Shown: piece by piece, positions 41,337-48,066 of the stretch
How positions within the stretch are numbered: position 1 is the stretch's first letter
Layout: the number at the start of each line of letters is the position of its first letter
Source: Streptomyces qinzhouensis
GTDB lineage: Bacteria; Actinomycetota; Actinomycetes; Streptomycetales; Streptomycetaceae
Length of the DNA: 64,000 nt
Direction: 5' to 3'
Assembly (NCBI RefSeq): GCF_007856155.1
Contig: NZ_CP042266.1
Location: 3,968,001-4,032,000 of the forward strand
The notes under the pieces: model-generated
What the model was told of the DNA's origin: nothing
What the model saw: only the letters and a program-made list of their open reading frames with translations
Databases searched by the model: none
Position numbers and translations under genes: made by a program

Positions 41337-41805
41337 GAGCCCAACCTCCCGTAGTGCGGTATGTGTAGCCGACATCTACGAGATGCCTCAGCCCCTCCCA
41401 TACGCGGCACCCACCGCCAGTGAGCCCGGTCACCACCCAGGACCACCCACCCGCCCCGCCTGGGCCGCGTCCACCCGACCCATCCGGCCCGGTCCACCGC
41501 TACACGCTCCAGACAGCGGTGATCGGCGTGCGACTACCGGGCCGGCCGGAGCGGGAGCTGTAGCGGCCCGGTGCGGAAGACTCCGTGAGGCCGATTTCCT
41601 GAAAAGGGCAGAGCTCATATCCATTGCGTTAAATGCATCAATAGTGGGGAAATTGCCATTATTGCTCAATCTGGCCGGGTATCTCTCTCTGTCAAGAGCG
41701 TGAAGGTGTACCGCGGCGTGTCCGGCTGGGGGGCGGAAGCCATCTTGCCTGCGTACTGGTGAGTCGGCGGTGCCCGCCCGAACCGCAACCCGGAGGAACA
41801 CCTCG
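41337..41805. other. Intergenic stretch with an AT-rich island
   Basis: About 470 bp. 41596-41700 is unusually AT-rich for this genome (for example TTAAATGCATCAATAGTGG) and precedes the Gly-rich protein gene. It looks like a strong promoter/UTR region or transferred DNA. Open frames through it are not convincing. Confidence 0.5.
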
Positions 41806-42567
41806 ATGACATCCGTTTCCGCACTGGCATACCGCCGGTGGAGCAGAGCCCCGCTGGCCGCCTGTGCCACCGTGCTGGCTGTCTGCGCGACCACTCTTGT
41901 CACCGGCACCGCCCCCGCACACGCCACCACGGGCGTGCGCGTCTTCAGCGAGAGCGGCACCTTCACCGTGCCCGCCGGAGTCACCGGCTTGACCATCGAC
42001 ATCTGGGGAGCCGGCGGTGGCGGCGCGGGCTCGGGCCCCACTACGGCTCAAGGCGACGAGCCAGGCGGGGGCGGTGGCGGCGGTGCCGGTGGGTACGTCC
42101 ACGGCGCAGTCGATGTGCTCCCTGAGCAGCAGGTCACCATCACCATCGGTGCCGCCGGTGCGGGCGGCGCGCCCAGTACCGCAGGTTCAAGTGGCACCAA
42201 ATCAACCATCGAGGTCGGTGCGACGGTACGAGCCACCGCAGAGGGCGGCGGCGGGGGCTTCCCGCTGTTGGGGAGCCCGAGCCACGCCGGGGGCGGTGAT
42301 GGAGGAGGCGGTACCGCACCTGCCGAAACCGCCTTGGGGGGCGGCGGCTATGTACGTACCGGCGGCGGAAGAGGGAGCACGAACCCGCCCCTGTACCCCA
42401 TTGTCGTATCGCCTGGAGGAGTGGGCGGCAAGCCTTCGAACACGGGCAGTTCCAACCCCGATACGGCCGCGGCCGGAGGAGACGGCGCTTCCCTCGGTCC
42501 CGGCGATACGTACACCTCCGGCAACCCGGGCACTCCCGGGTACGCGATCATCCGCTGGTCGTTCTAG
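41806..42567 (+). CDS. Secreted glycine-rich domain protein
   Basis: 253 residues from ATG 41806 (GGAGGAA about 9 bp upstream). A Sec signal (about 15-43, LAACATVLAVCATTLVTGTAPAHA) is followed by FSESGTFTVPAGVTGLTIDIWGAGGGGAG, the opening of the Gly-rich domain seen in phage tail tips and bacterial surface proteins. Repeated G-G-G-G and GAAGAGG segments then alternate with strands, ending GTPGYAIIRWSF. Such domains form triple-stranded poly-glycine helices or sticky surface layers. It lies in an accessory stretch after an AT-rich region and ends in a remarkable 28-bp terminator. Confidence 0.85.
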   Translation: MTSVSALAYRRWSRAPLAACATVLAVCATTLVTGTAPAHATTGVRVFSESGTFTVPAGVTGLTIDIWGAGGGGAGSGPTTAQGDEPGGGGGGGAGGYVHGAVDVLPEQQVTITIGAAGAGGAPSTAGSSGTKSTIEVGATVRATAEGGGGGFPLLGSPSHAGGGDGGGGTAPAETALGGGGYVRTGGGRGSTNPPLYPIVVSPGGVGGKPSNTGSSNPDTAAAGGDGASLGPGDTYTSGNPGTPGYAIIRWSF

Positions 42568-42570
42568 ACG

Positions 42571-42634
42571 GAGCTGCCATACGGGTAGGCCGGGACGGTA
42601 CAGGAGCCGTCTCGGCCTACCCGTATGGCAGCTC
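42571..42634 (+). terminator. 28-bp hairpin terminator
   Basis: Arms 42571-42598 (starts GAGCTGCCATACGGG) and 42607-42634 pair along all 28 positions, with one G-U pair and an 8-nt loop. It starts 3 bp after the stop of the Gly-rich protein gene. Confidence 0.9.
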
Positions 42635-42701
42635 GCTGCTGACCGCCAGGCTGAAGCCGGCACCTCTCTGTTCCACGAGTAAACAGGCCTGGACCGACCC
42701 T

Positions 42702-42965
42702 TCAGTCCAGCGGATAGGTCATGCTCTCCGCCACGTCCGGGCTGTGCGCCCGGGCGGCCTCCCGGACCCGTTCCTCCGCCCGAGGATCCGCCTCATCATG
42801 GGCATCGCTGATCCACTCGCAGGAGCACGAGGCGATGAAGTACGGCACATCCTGCCCGCGCTCGCGCGCGTACCGGACATGCCAGATCTCCACGAGATGC
42901 CCTCCGGCCGGCGCCCCGGCCCGACCGCGGCGCAGAAAGGAGCCCCAGACTCCGGATATCCCCAT
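42702..42965 (-). CDS. Small hypothetical protein
   Basis: 87 residues. The core GGHLVEIWHVRYARERGQDVPYFIASCSCEWISD is hydrophilic and compact with a CSC pair, followed by an acidic helix (EADPRAEERVREAARAHSPDVAE) and MTYPLD. Similar small proteins occur widely in Streptomyces without known function. There is no good ribosome site at ATG 42965; the true start might be internal. It is the last of six small genes on this strand between 42702 and 44254. Confidence 0.65.
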   Translation of the reverse strand: MGISGVWGSFLRRGRAGAPAGGHLVEIWHVRYARERGQDVPYFIASCSCEWISDAHDEADPRAEERVREAARAHSPDVAESMTYPLD

Positions 42966-43018
42966 GCCAATGATCGTGCCCCAGGCACGTATTGACGGAC
43001 CAGTCCTGTGACCTGGAT

Positions 43019-43270
43019 TCAGACGGGTGGGGATTTTGGGGTGGGTTTGGGCTTGGTGTGCTTGCCCGTGTCGAGTCGGCGTTCGGTGAGCCGGTAGATC
43101 CCGAGGGGTGGGAAGAGGGTGACCTTGGGCGGGTTGTCGGCGGTGGCGCAGGGTGCGCAGAGGAGGTCGCGTCCTTCGGTGGTGATGCGGGCGGTGGTGA
43201 CGGGTGCGTTCCAGCAGGCTTCGCAGTGGGTGACATCGGTGCGGCTGCGTTTCGGGAGGGTCAGGATCAC
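43019..43270 (-). CDS. Small protein with Cys pairs (zinc-ribbon-like)
   Basis: 83 residues. CEAC (18-21) and CAPC (about 39-42) are spaced like a zinc ribbon in HCEACWNAPVTTARITTEGRDLLCAPC. A Lys/Pro-rich tail follows. Its ATG overlaps the stop of the upstream 53-residue gene by 4 bp. It is probably a DNA- or protein-binding accessory; no family is recognised. Confidence 0.65.
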   Translation of the reverse strand: MILTLPKRSRTDVTHCEACWNAPVTTARITTEGRDLLCAPCATADNPPKVTLFPPLGIYRLTERRLDTGKHTKPKPTPKSPPV

Positions 43271-43428
43271 GAGGGTTCTCCGGGTGTGCTGAGGGCAGCG
43301 GTGATGTGTTCGGGGCAGGCGACTTGCCCGGGGCGTACCTCGACGGGCGCGGTCGTGTTCCGTCCGCAGACGCGGCAGTCGGCGGTGACGGGTGGCGGTG
43401 GCCTGGTGAGGAGTCCTTCGAGGGTCAC
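43267..43428 (-). CDS. Very small protein with CxxC motif
   Basis: 53 residues from GTG 43428, starting VTLEGLLTRPPPP. CRVCGRNTTAPVEVRPGQVACPEH holds CxxC and a later C-P-E-H, a plausible zinc site. Start and stop both overlap the neighbours by 4 bp, so the three genes are translated as a chain. Confidence 0.6.
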   Translation of the reverse strand: MTLEGLLTRPPPPVTADCRVCGRNTTAPVEVRPGQVACPEHITAALSTPGEPS

Positions 43429-43694
43429 CCGACCCACGTCCAGGCGTGCCCGGGCCGTGCGGCGCGTACGGCGACGGGTTGGTCGAGCCGGATCCCGTAC
43501 GGCGCGATGATCAGCCTGCGCCGGGTCCGGGCTCGGGCCTGGAGGATGGCTTGTGCCTGCTGCTTGTCGGGGCTGGTCCAGGGCCGGGTCCAGGGGTCGG
43601 TCCGGGGCGGCGCCGGGATCAGGACGACGACCAGGGGCGGCGGGTTGAGGAAAGCCCGTAGGCGGGTCAGGGCTCGGTGGATAAGGTTCCGCAT
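43425..43694 (-). CDS. Small basic protein
   Basis: 89 residues starting MRNLIHRALTRLRAFLNPPP. A short hydrophobic stretch (LVVVLIPAPP) precedes a basic helix (DKQQAQAILQARARTRRRLII) and APYGIRLDQPVAVRAARPGH. There is no signal peptide. Its stop overlaps the next gene by 4 bp. AGGAG lies 12 bp upstream of the ATG. Function unknown. Confidence 0.55.
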   Translation of the reverse strand: MRNLIHRALTRLRAFLNPPPLVVVLIPAPPRTDPWTRPWTSPDKQQAQAILQARARTRRRLIIAPYGIRLDQPVAVRAARPGHAWTWVG

Positions 43695-43735
43695 ACGACG
43701 GATCAGCTCCTTTTACGGGACAGCTGGTCGGTTGA

Positions 43736-43770
43736 GCCCCGATGGACCGCTGCGAACGGTTCACCGGGGC
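43736..43770 (+). terminator. Bulged hairpin followed by T-rich stretch
   Basis: GCCCCG (43736-43741) pairs with CGGGGC (43765-43770), with an inner ACCG/CGGT stem; GTTTTCGTTT follows on the plus strand. It lies inside a run of minus-strand genes, so its role is unclear. Confidence 0.3.
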
Positions 43771-43878
43771 GTTTTCGTTTCTGTGGGTGGTCCCGGCCCC
43801 GTGCCGGGGGTGATGTGCGGAGCCGGGACCGGTGTCCCGTACGCGGGGCATTGGGGGCTGCGGCGCGCACGGGAGCCC

Positions 43879-44061
43879 TCAGCGCCTCGCGCGCGCCTTG
43901 CGGGGGCGGGGGCACTCGGGATGCGCGTACAGGGAGGGCCGCGACCCGGACGCGGAGAACCCGAGCATCACGAGGTTCTCCTCGGACCGCCCGACCGGCC
44001 GGTCACAGTAGACGCAGTACTCGGGCATGGGACCGGAGGCGGCATTGCGGCTATCGGGCAT
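43879..44061 (-). CDS. Small protein with Cys motif
   Basis: 60 residues from ATG 44061 (GGAGG 6 bp upstream). YCVYCDRPVGRSEENLVMLG has CxxC, and HPECPRPRK supplies further His and Cys, a zinc-finger-like pattern. It overlaps the end of the upstream 67-residue gene by 11 bp. Function unknown. Confidence 0.6.
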   Translation of the reverse strand: MPDSRNAASGPMPEYCVYCDRPVGRSEENLVMLGFSASGSRPSLYAHPECPRPRKARARR

Positions 44062-44254
44062 TTTCGGCCTCCGTAGCGTTGTAGCAGAGACGACAGCGGC
44101 AGGGCGGGAACCGGAGTGGTTCCGGAGGGAGTTCATGGGCATCGGTGGCTTGCACAACGGTCACGGGTCCCCAGGTCCGGCCCGAGTCCCGGGAGACGCG
44201 AAGGGTCATCAGGATCGGTCGGCCTCCGCCGGCACTGGTGATCTCAGCAGCCAT
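44051..44254 (-). CDS. Small protein with C-terminal Cys cluster
   Basis: 67 residues from ATG 44254 (GAGGAG 6 bp upstream). A strand-rich start (EITSAGGGRPILMTLRVSRD) leads to SGRTWGPVTVVQATDAHELP and a Cys cluster, PCRCRLCYNATEAENAR. It is the first gene of the six-gene minus-strand run and faces the XRE-TPR regulator across 276 bp. Confidence 0.6.
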   Translation of the reverse strand: MAAEITSAGGGRPILMTLRVSRDSGRTWGPVTVVQATDAHELPPEPLRFPPCRCRLCYNATEAENAR

Positions 44255-44340
44255 CCGTTCTCCTCGGTATGAGCATTTGCCGGACACATCGAGGTAACAG
44301 GGAACGGATGGGTCGGGGGTATGGGGTCGAAGGGTTGGGC

Positions 44341-44506
44341 GTGGTCAAGGTGGTCAAAGATCACGATGGGTTTAGCCCATGCGAATGGAGTCGTGCCATC
44401 TCCGGGAGAACACCAATGATGCTGTTCGTATCGTTGCCACACCCGAGGGCCCAGTTGGCCCTGGGATCTCACCCCTTGGCCGACTGGGACAAGGTGGTCA
44501 AAGATC
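44341..44506. repeat. 17-bp direct repeat and GTGGTCAA units in a divergent promoter
   Basis: CAAGGTGGTCAAAGATC occurs at 44346-44362 and 44490-44506. The first copy is part of a GTGGTCAAG/GTGGTCAAA tandem (44341-44358). Both lie between the XRE-TPR gene and the small-gene run and are probably operators. Confidence 0.6.
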
Positions 44507-44530
44507 GTTCAGTGGCTCCGGAGGTGTGCC

Positions 44531-45940
44531 TTGGCACGGGTGCGGAACGAGAGGCTTGCTGCACTTCTGGCGGAGGCGGGCTGGTCACGGGCCCAGGCAG
44601 CCAGTGCCTTCAGCCGGGTGGCAGCGGAGAACAATCTCAGCGGCTGGGCGAGGGTCGGACGCTCGCACATCAGCATGTGGGTCGGGGGCACCCGACCTTC
44701 CGGATCGGCTCCCCTTATCTTGTGCCAGGCGCTGTCGCGCCGCCTCAAGCGGGTGGTGACGCTCGATGAAATCGGGTTGGGGCTTACTGGCCCGGCCATC
44801 GCGCAGGAAGCGTTGGAATGGCATGCCGACCCCGTCAGTGCGCTGACGGACCTGGGGAGATCCGATTTGGACGCCAACAGGCGAACTCTTCTAGGGCAGA
44901 CGGTGTATTCAGCTGCAGCCCTCGTTGTGCCAGGTCAGGACTGGTGGCAAACCATGGCTAAACCATCGCCGGACATACCCACCGGTCGACAGCGTGTCGG
45001 GCGGAGCGATGTAGCGACAGTGCAAGAACTGACCGTGGCTTTCTCTCGCATGGACCAACGCTGCGGCGGAGGACACGGCCGCGGCGCCCTGGTCCAGTAC
45101 CTCTATTCCGACGTTCGCAGCCTTCTGTGCGGCCGGTTCCAGAACGAGGACGTGCGACGCGAGATGCACTCGGCTGCGGCAGAGCTGTCCTACCTCTCCG
45201 GCTGGATGGCTTTCGACAACGCCGAGCACGCCATCGCGCAGAAGTACTTCCTCCTCGCAGTCAAACTCTCAGCCCGAGCAGGGAACGCACCCTTGTCCGG
45301 CCATATTCTGCGCGCCATGGCCCACCAGGCGATTGACCTGGGCTTCGCCAACGAGGGGCTGAATCTCGCCGAGGTGTCCATCCAGGGTGAGCGATACAAA
45401 GCTGCTACCCCACGCGAGAAGGCACTTCTCGGAGTGATTCACGCCCGCGGCCTGGCGGCCACAGGGAGGAGACAGCCCGCCATCAGAGCTCTGCTGCAAG
45501 CCGAAGACGATCTCGCATCCGCCACCTCGGAAATTCTGGAACCAAATCGGACTTTCTTCTTCAGCGAGGCGTCCCTTGCACATGAGACGGCCTGTGCCTT
45601 ACGAGATATGGGCGACCATGCACAGGCGATCCGACAGTTCCGGCGCTCTGCCAATACTCGCGGTGCTGCTTTCAAACGGACTCACGCCGTAACATTGGGA
45701 TATTTGGGATCGGAACAGATGGCAGGAGGCCGCGTGGATGAGGCCTGCGCGACCTGGAACAGGGTGCTGGATGCAATGGAAGAGGGTATTTACTCCGGCC
45801 GTGCCCGGCAGGCTGTCCTTGACATGCGTGCGCTCCTCTCGCCCTACCGCCGACGCGGCATTCCTGCCGTAACCGAACTCGAAGCCCGGGCCGTCGCATA
45901 CCTCAAGCACGTAGATTGGCCGACACACACCCAGGGGTGA
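44531..45940 (+). CDS. XRE-family regulator with TPR-like C-terminal domain
   Basis: 469 residues from a TTG start with GGAGG 7 bp upstream. The N-terminal helix-turn-helix is RVRNERLAALLAEAGWSRAQAASAF to GRSHISMWVGGTRPSGSAP. A linker leads to about 300 residues of helical repeats (ALVQYLYSDVRSLLCG, ELSYLSGWMAFDNAEHAIAQKYF, HILRAMAHQAIDLGFANEGL) like the TPR sensors of Streptomyces. Such proteins respond to peptides or metabolites and control adjacent genes. It diverges from the small-gene run with 17-bp repeats between, and precedes trmO by 10 bp. Confidence 0.9.
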   Translation: MARVRNERLAALLAEAGWSRAQAASAFSRVAAENNLSGWARVGRSHISMWVGGTRPSGSAPLILCQALSRRLKRVVTLDEIGLGLTGPAIAQEALEWHADPVSALTDLGRSDLDANRRTLLGQTVYSAAALVVPGQDWWQTMAKPSPDIPTGRQRVGRSDVATVQELTVAFSRMDQRCGGGHGRGALVQYLYSDVRSLLCGRFQNEDVRREMHSAAAELSYLSGWMAFDNAEHAIAQKYFLLAVKLSARAGNAPLSGHILRAMAHQAIDLGFANEGLNLAEVSIQGERYKAATPREKALLGVIHARGLAATGRRQPAIRALLQAEDDLASATSEILEPNRTFFFSEASLAHETACALRDMGDHAQAIRQFRRSANTRGAAFKRTHAVTLGYLGSEQMAGGRVDEACATWNRVLDAMEEGIYSGRARQAVLDMRALLSPYRRRGIPAVTELEARAVAYLKHVDWPTHTQG

Positions 45941-45950
45941 GGGGAAGCGC

Positions 45951-46427
45951 ATGACGCAGACGCTGGAGATCAGGCCCATCGGTTTCGTGGTCGGCGGACG
46001 GAGCGAGGTTTCCGACGATCGGTGGAGCGGTACGGCGATCATCCGCCTGGACCCGGAGTTTCCCGCCGAGGTGATTCAGGGTCTTGAGGAGTTCTCCCAC
46101 CTGCTGGTGGTGTGGCACTTCCACCGGGCGTCCCCGGCGGATGTGGCTCTGCACGCGCGCCATCCGCGTAACGATCCCCGCTGGCCCGCCACCGGGACCT
46201 TCGTGCACCGCAATCACCGGCGTCCGAACCAGCTGGCCCAGTCGTTCCCCCGGCTGGTGAGGGTCGACGGACTCGACCTCTATGTCACCGACCTCGACGC
46301 CGTCGACGGGTCACCGGTCTACGATCTGGCGCCCTATTTCAGGGAGATGGGACCCCGAGGCCCCGTACAGCAGCCCTCATGGCCCGGTGAAATGCTCACC
46401 GACTACTGGGCCGAACCGACCGGCTGA
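45951..46427 (+). CDS. TrmO/TsaA-family tRNA methyltransferase (UPF0066)
   Basis: 158 residues. IRPIGFVVGGRSEVSDDRWSG is the opening strand of the UPF0066 fold, followed by LEEFSHLLVVWHFHR and GTFVHRNHRRPNQLAQSFPRLV, matching the family block that binds S-adenosylmethionine, then LYVTDLDAVDGSPVYDLAPYF (D-G-x-P-x-x-D-x-K/A-P-Y). TrmO methylates t6A37 in tRNA-Thr. Variant residues (HRNHRRPNQ where family members have R-S-x-x-R-P-N) suggest a divergent member with perhaps another target. GAGGGG precedes ATG. It is in a transcript with the XRE-TPR gene. Confidence 0.88.
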   Translation: MTQTLEIRPIGFVVGGRSEVSDDRWSGTAIIRLDPEFPAEVIQGLEEFSHLLVVWHFHRASPADVALHARHPRNDPRWPATGTFVHRNHRRPNQLAQSFPRLVRVDGLDLYVTDLDAVDGSPVYDLAPYFREMGPRGPVQQPSWPGEMLTDYWAEPTG

Positions 46428-46491
46428 TCAGATGCGGGAGGGACGATAGCCCCCGCGCCTGCTATCGCGCTGACGACAAGGAGGCCGACAT

Positions 46492-46977
46492 ATGGCCACC
46501 CTCGCTGTAACTGGGCACATGGACCTGACCGAGGAGAGCGTGGCTCTTGTGCGGGCCGCGTTGCGGGATCTGCTGGACGGGCACGGCGATGGGCTGACCG
46601 GGGTGTCGTGCATCGCCGCCGGGGCCGACAGCCTCTTCGCCGAGGCCGTACTCGAAACGGGCGGCCGGCTGGTCGTTGTCGTGCCGTCGCGGGACTACCG
46701 GGCGGCCAAGGTGAAGCCCGGGCACGCCGAACTCTTCGACCGGCTGCACGCGGCGGCGGGCGAGGTCGTGGTCATGCCGAACGAGACCGCCGACCGGACC
46801 GCCTACGAGGCCGCGAACCGCGAACTGCTGGCCCGTGCCGACCGGCTGGTCGCCGTATGGGACGGTACCCCGCCCTCGGGGAAGGGCGGCGGCACCGCAG
46901 ATACGGTCCTCGAAGCACAGGCGGCGGGCATCCCCGTGGACATCGTCTGGCCCGAAGGCGCCACCCGTCGGGGCTGA
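46492..46977 (+). CDS. SLOG-like nucleotide-binding fold protein
   Basis: 161 residues from ATG 46492 (AAGGAGG upstream). It starts with ATLAVTGHMDLTEESVALV, then TGVSCIAAGADSLFAEAVLETGG, VVVVPSRDYRAAKVKPGHAEL, RLVAVWDGTPPSGKGGGTADTVLEA and IPVDIVWP. The G-A-D-x-L-F-A turn and the W-D-G-x-x-x-x-x-G-G-T-x-x-x-V block match the Rossmann-like SLOG superfamily (DprA/LOG/YpsA-related), which binds nucleotide-derived ligands or cleaves them. It may sense a signalling nucleotide. Its gene lies 64 bp after trmO on the same strand. Confidence 0.75.
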   Translation: MATLAVTGHMDLTEESVALVRAALRDLLDGHGDGLTGVSCIAAGADSLFAEAVLETGGRLVVVVPSRDYRAAKVKPGHAELFDRLHAAAGEVVVMPNETADRTAYEAANRELLARADRLVAVWDGTPPSGKGGGTADTVLEAQAAGIPVDIVWPEGATRRG

Positions 46978-46987
46978 CCCACACCCG

Positions 46988-47038
46988 TCACTTCCCCGCC
47001 TTCACCAGCTCCAGCAGCCTGAAGAAGCTGTCGTTCCC
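46988..47038 (-). pseudogene. Relic of an imine-reductase gene 3' end
   Basis: The minus strand reads NDSFFRLLELVKAGK then TGA. It matches the C-terminus NDSFSSLLGLVKAAK of the intact gene at 36475, and 47 of 51 nucleotides agree by eye. Nothing upstream matches, so only the last 16 or so codons remain. It is debris of a second copy or a mobilised fragment. Confidence 0.7.
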
Positions 47039-47074
47039 AGCCGGACCGCAGGCGCTCCGCGCCGCCGGTGGTGT

Positions 47075-47260
47075 TCGGGCTCCGTCGTCAGTGGCCGGGT
47101 GGGCTGCATTTCGGTCATCAGGGCGCGGCGCGCCTCGTGGAAGGCGCGTCTCGCCTCCGTACACGCCGGGTCGGAGCGCAGGGCGCCCCTGGACACCGCG
47201 TCCCGGTAGTGCGTCAGTTGATCCGGGGCGCGGCCGGCCAGGGTCGGTACACGACCTGGT
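47075..47260 (-). pseudogene. Possible gene remnant, basic helical fragment
   Basis: The minus strand encodes RAPDQLTHYRDAVSRGALRS, then an amphipathic segment ARRAFHEARRALMTEMQP. The frame is open but lacks a start and upstream continuity, and another frame (ARLARTAFADQVVYRPW) looks like its broken upstream part. It reads as a decayed gene; the family is unknown. Confidence 0.35.
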
Positions 47261-47476
47261 CGGCGAAGGCGGTACGGGCGAGCCTGGCCCGTTCGGCGGC
47301 GGGGCCGGACGGGGGACAGAGGCCGGACCCGGTGAACCGTTTACCCGCTATCTGGTACACACATCAGTGCTGAGTACGGCAGCGGATGCCGTTCCGCCCG
47401 CCGGGCGGGACGGTAGGGGGTGTGGTGCGGCAACAGACCGTCGTGCCACGGCAGTTGACACCTTTCGGAGGTACTC

Positions 47477-48025
47477 ATGCGACGGTTGACAACCCTCGCT
47501 ACGGCCCTGGTGATCGCGAGCGGCGGCCTGATGGGGACGGCGGGCGCCGCGCCCGTGTCCGCGGAGGCCGTGTGTTCGGCGGTGTGGGGCAGCGGCCCGA
47601 AGGCGGCGCCCGAGCAGCGCGCCGTACCGCTGCGGAACATCCGCACCGGCCGGCACGCCTGTTATGACCGGATGGTCTTCGACATCACCGGCGCGACGAG
47701 CGTGACGGGCTTCCATGTCCAGTACGTCAACGAGTTCCGGCAGGACTTCACGGGCGATCCGATCCCCGTCGCGGGCGGCGCCGTCCTGGAGATCGTGGTG
47801 CGGGCGCCCAGCTATGACGGGAACATGAACCCCACCTACCCGGGGGTCGGCAAGAAGCCGCTGCCGGGGGTGAACGTCGCCGGGTACCAGACCTTCCGGG
47901 ACCATAAGTTCGGCACGAGCTGGGAGGGGCAGACCCAGGTGGGCCTGGGGGTGCGCGCCCGGCTGCCGTTCCAGGTCACCCGGACGAACAATCAGGTGAT
48001 CGTGGACGTGGCGCACAGCTGGTAG
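47477..48025 (+). CDS. Secreted AMIN-like domain protein
   Basis: 182 residues from ATG 47477 (GGAGG 5 bp upstream). A Sec signal ends near AAPVSAEA (about 30). The body starts VCSAVWGSGPKAAPEQRA, then IRTGRHACYDRMVFDITG, GFHVQYVNEFRQDFTGDPIPVAGGAVLEIVVRAP and a strand-rich end (FQVTRTNNQVIVDVAHSW), which is the actinobacterial AMIN-like domain. Two Cys may pair. The family is thought to bind cell-wall polymers. It is convergent with the siderophore permease across a terminator. Confidence 0.88.
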   Translation: MRRLTTLATALVIASGGLMGTAGAAPVSAEAVCSAVWGSGPKAAPEQRAVPLRNIRTGRHACYDRMVFDITGATSVTGFHVQYVNEFRQDFTGDPIPVAGGAVLEIVVRAPSYDGNMNPTYPGVGKKPLPGVNVAGYQTFRDHKFGTSWEGQTQVGLGVRARLPFQVTRTNNQVIVDVAHSW

Positions 48026-48033
48026 GGGGGTGG

Positions 48034-48064
48034 GTACGGGCCGGGACCCGTCCCCGGCCCGTAC
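48034..48064. terminator. Bidirectional hairpin
   Basis: GTACGGGCCGGG (48034-48045) pairs perfectly with CCCGGCCCGTAC (48053-48064), 7-nt loop. It lies between the convergent AMIN-like gene and the siderophore permease. Confidence 0.75.
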
Positions 48065-48066
48065 GT

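Larger units (their letters stand above)
46978..47476. other. Gene-debris stretch
   Basis: About 500 bp without an intact gene between the SLOG-like gene and a secreted protein gene. It holds the two remnants above. The final 100 bp carries the GGAGG site and probable promoter for the gene at 47477. Confidence 0.5.

Noticed and set aside
43703..43915. 70-codon minus-strand ORF between two small genes
   Set aside because: It starts inside the upstream gene, has no ribosome site and is Arg/Pro-rich like a shadow frame; the region instead has a hairpin.
44269..44769. Plus-strand ORF over the XRE-TPR promoter
   Set aside because: It overlaps the regulator's TTG start and helix-turn-helix in another frame; the regulator has the ribosome site and domain.
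42702..46977. Prophage or integrative element
   Set aside because: No integrase, replication, transfer or structural genes and no att-like repeats were seen around the small-gene run.
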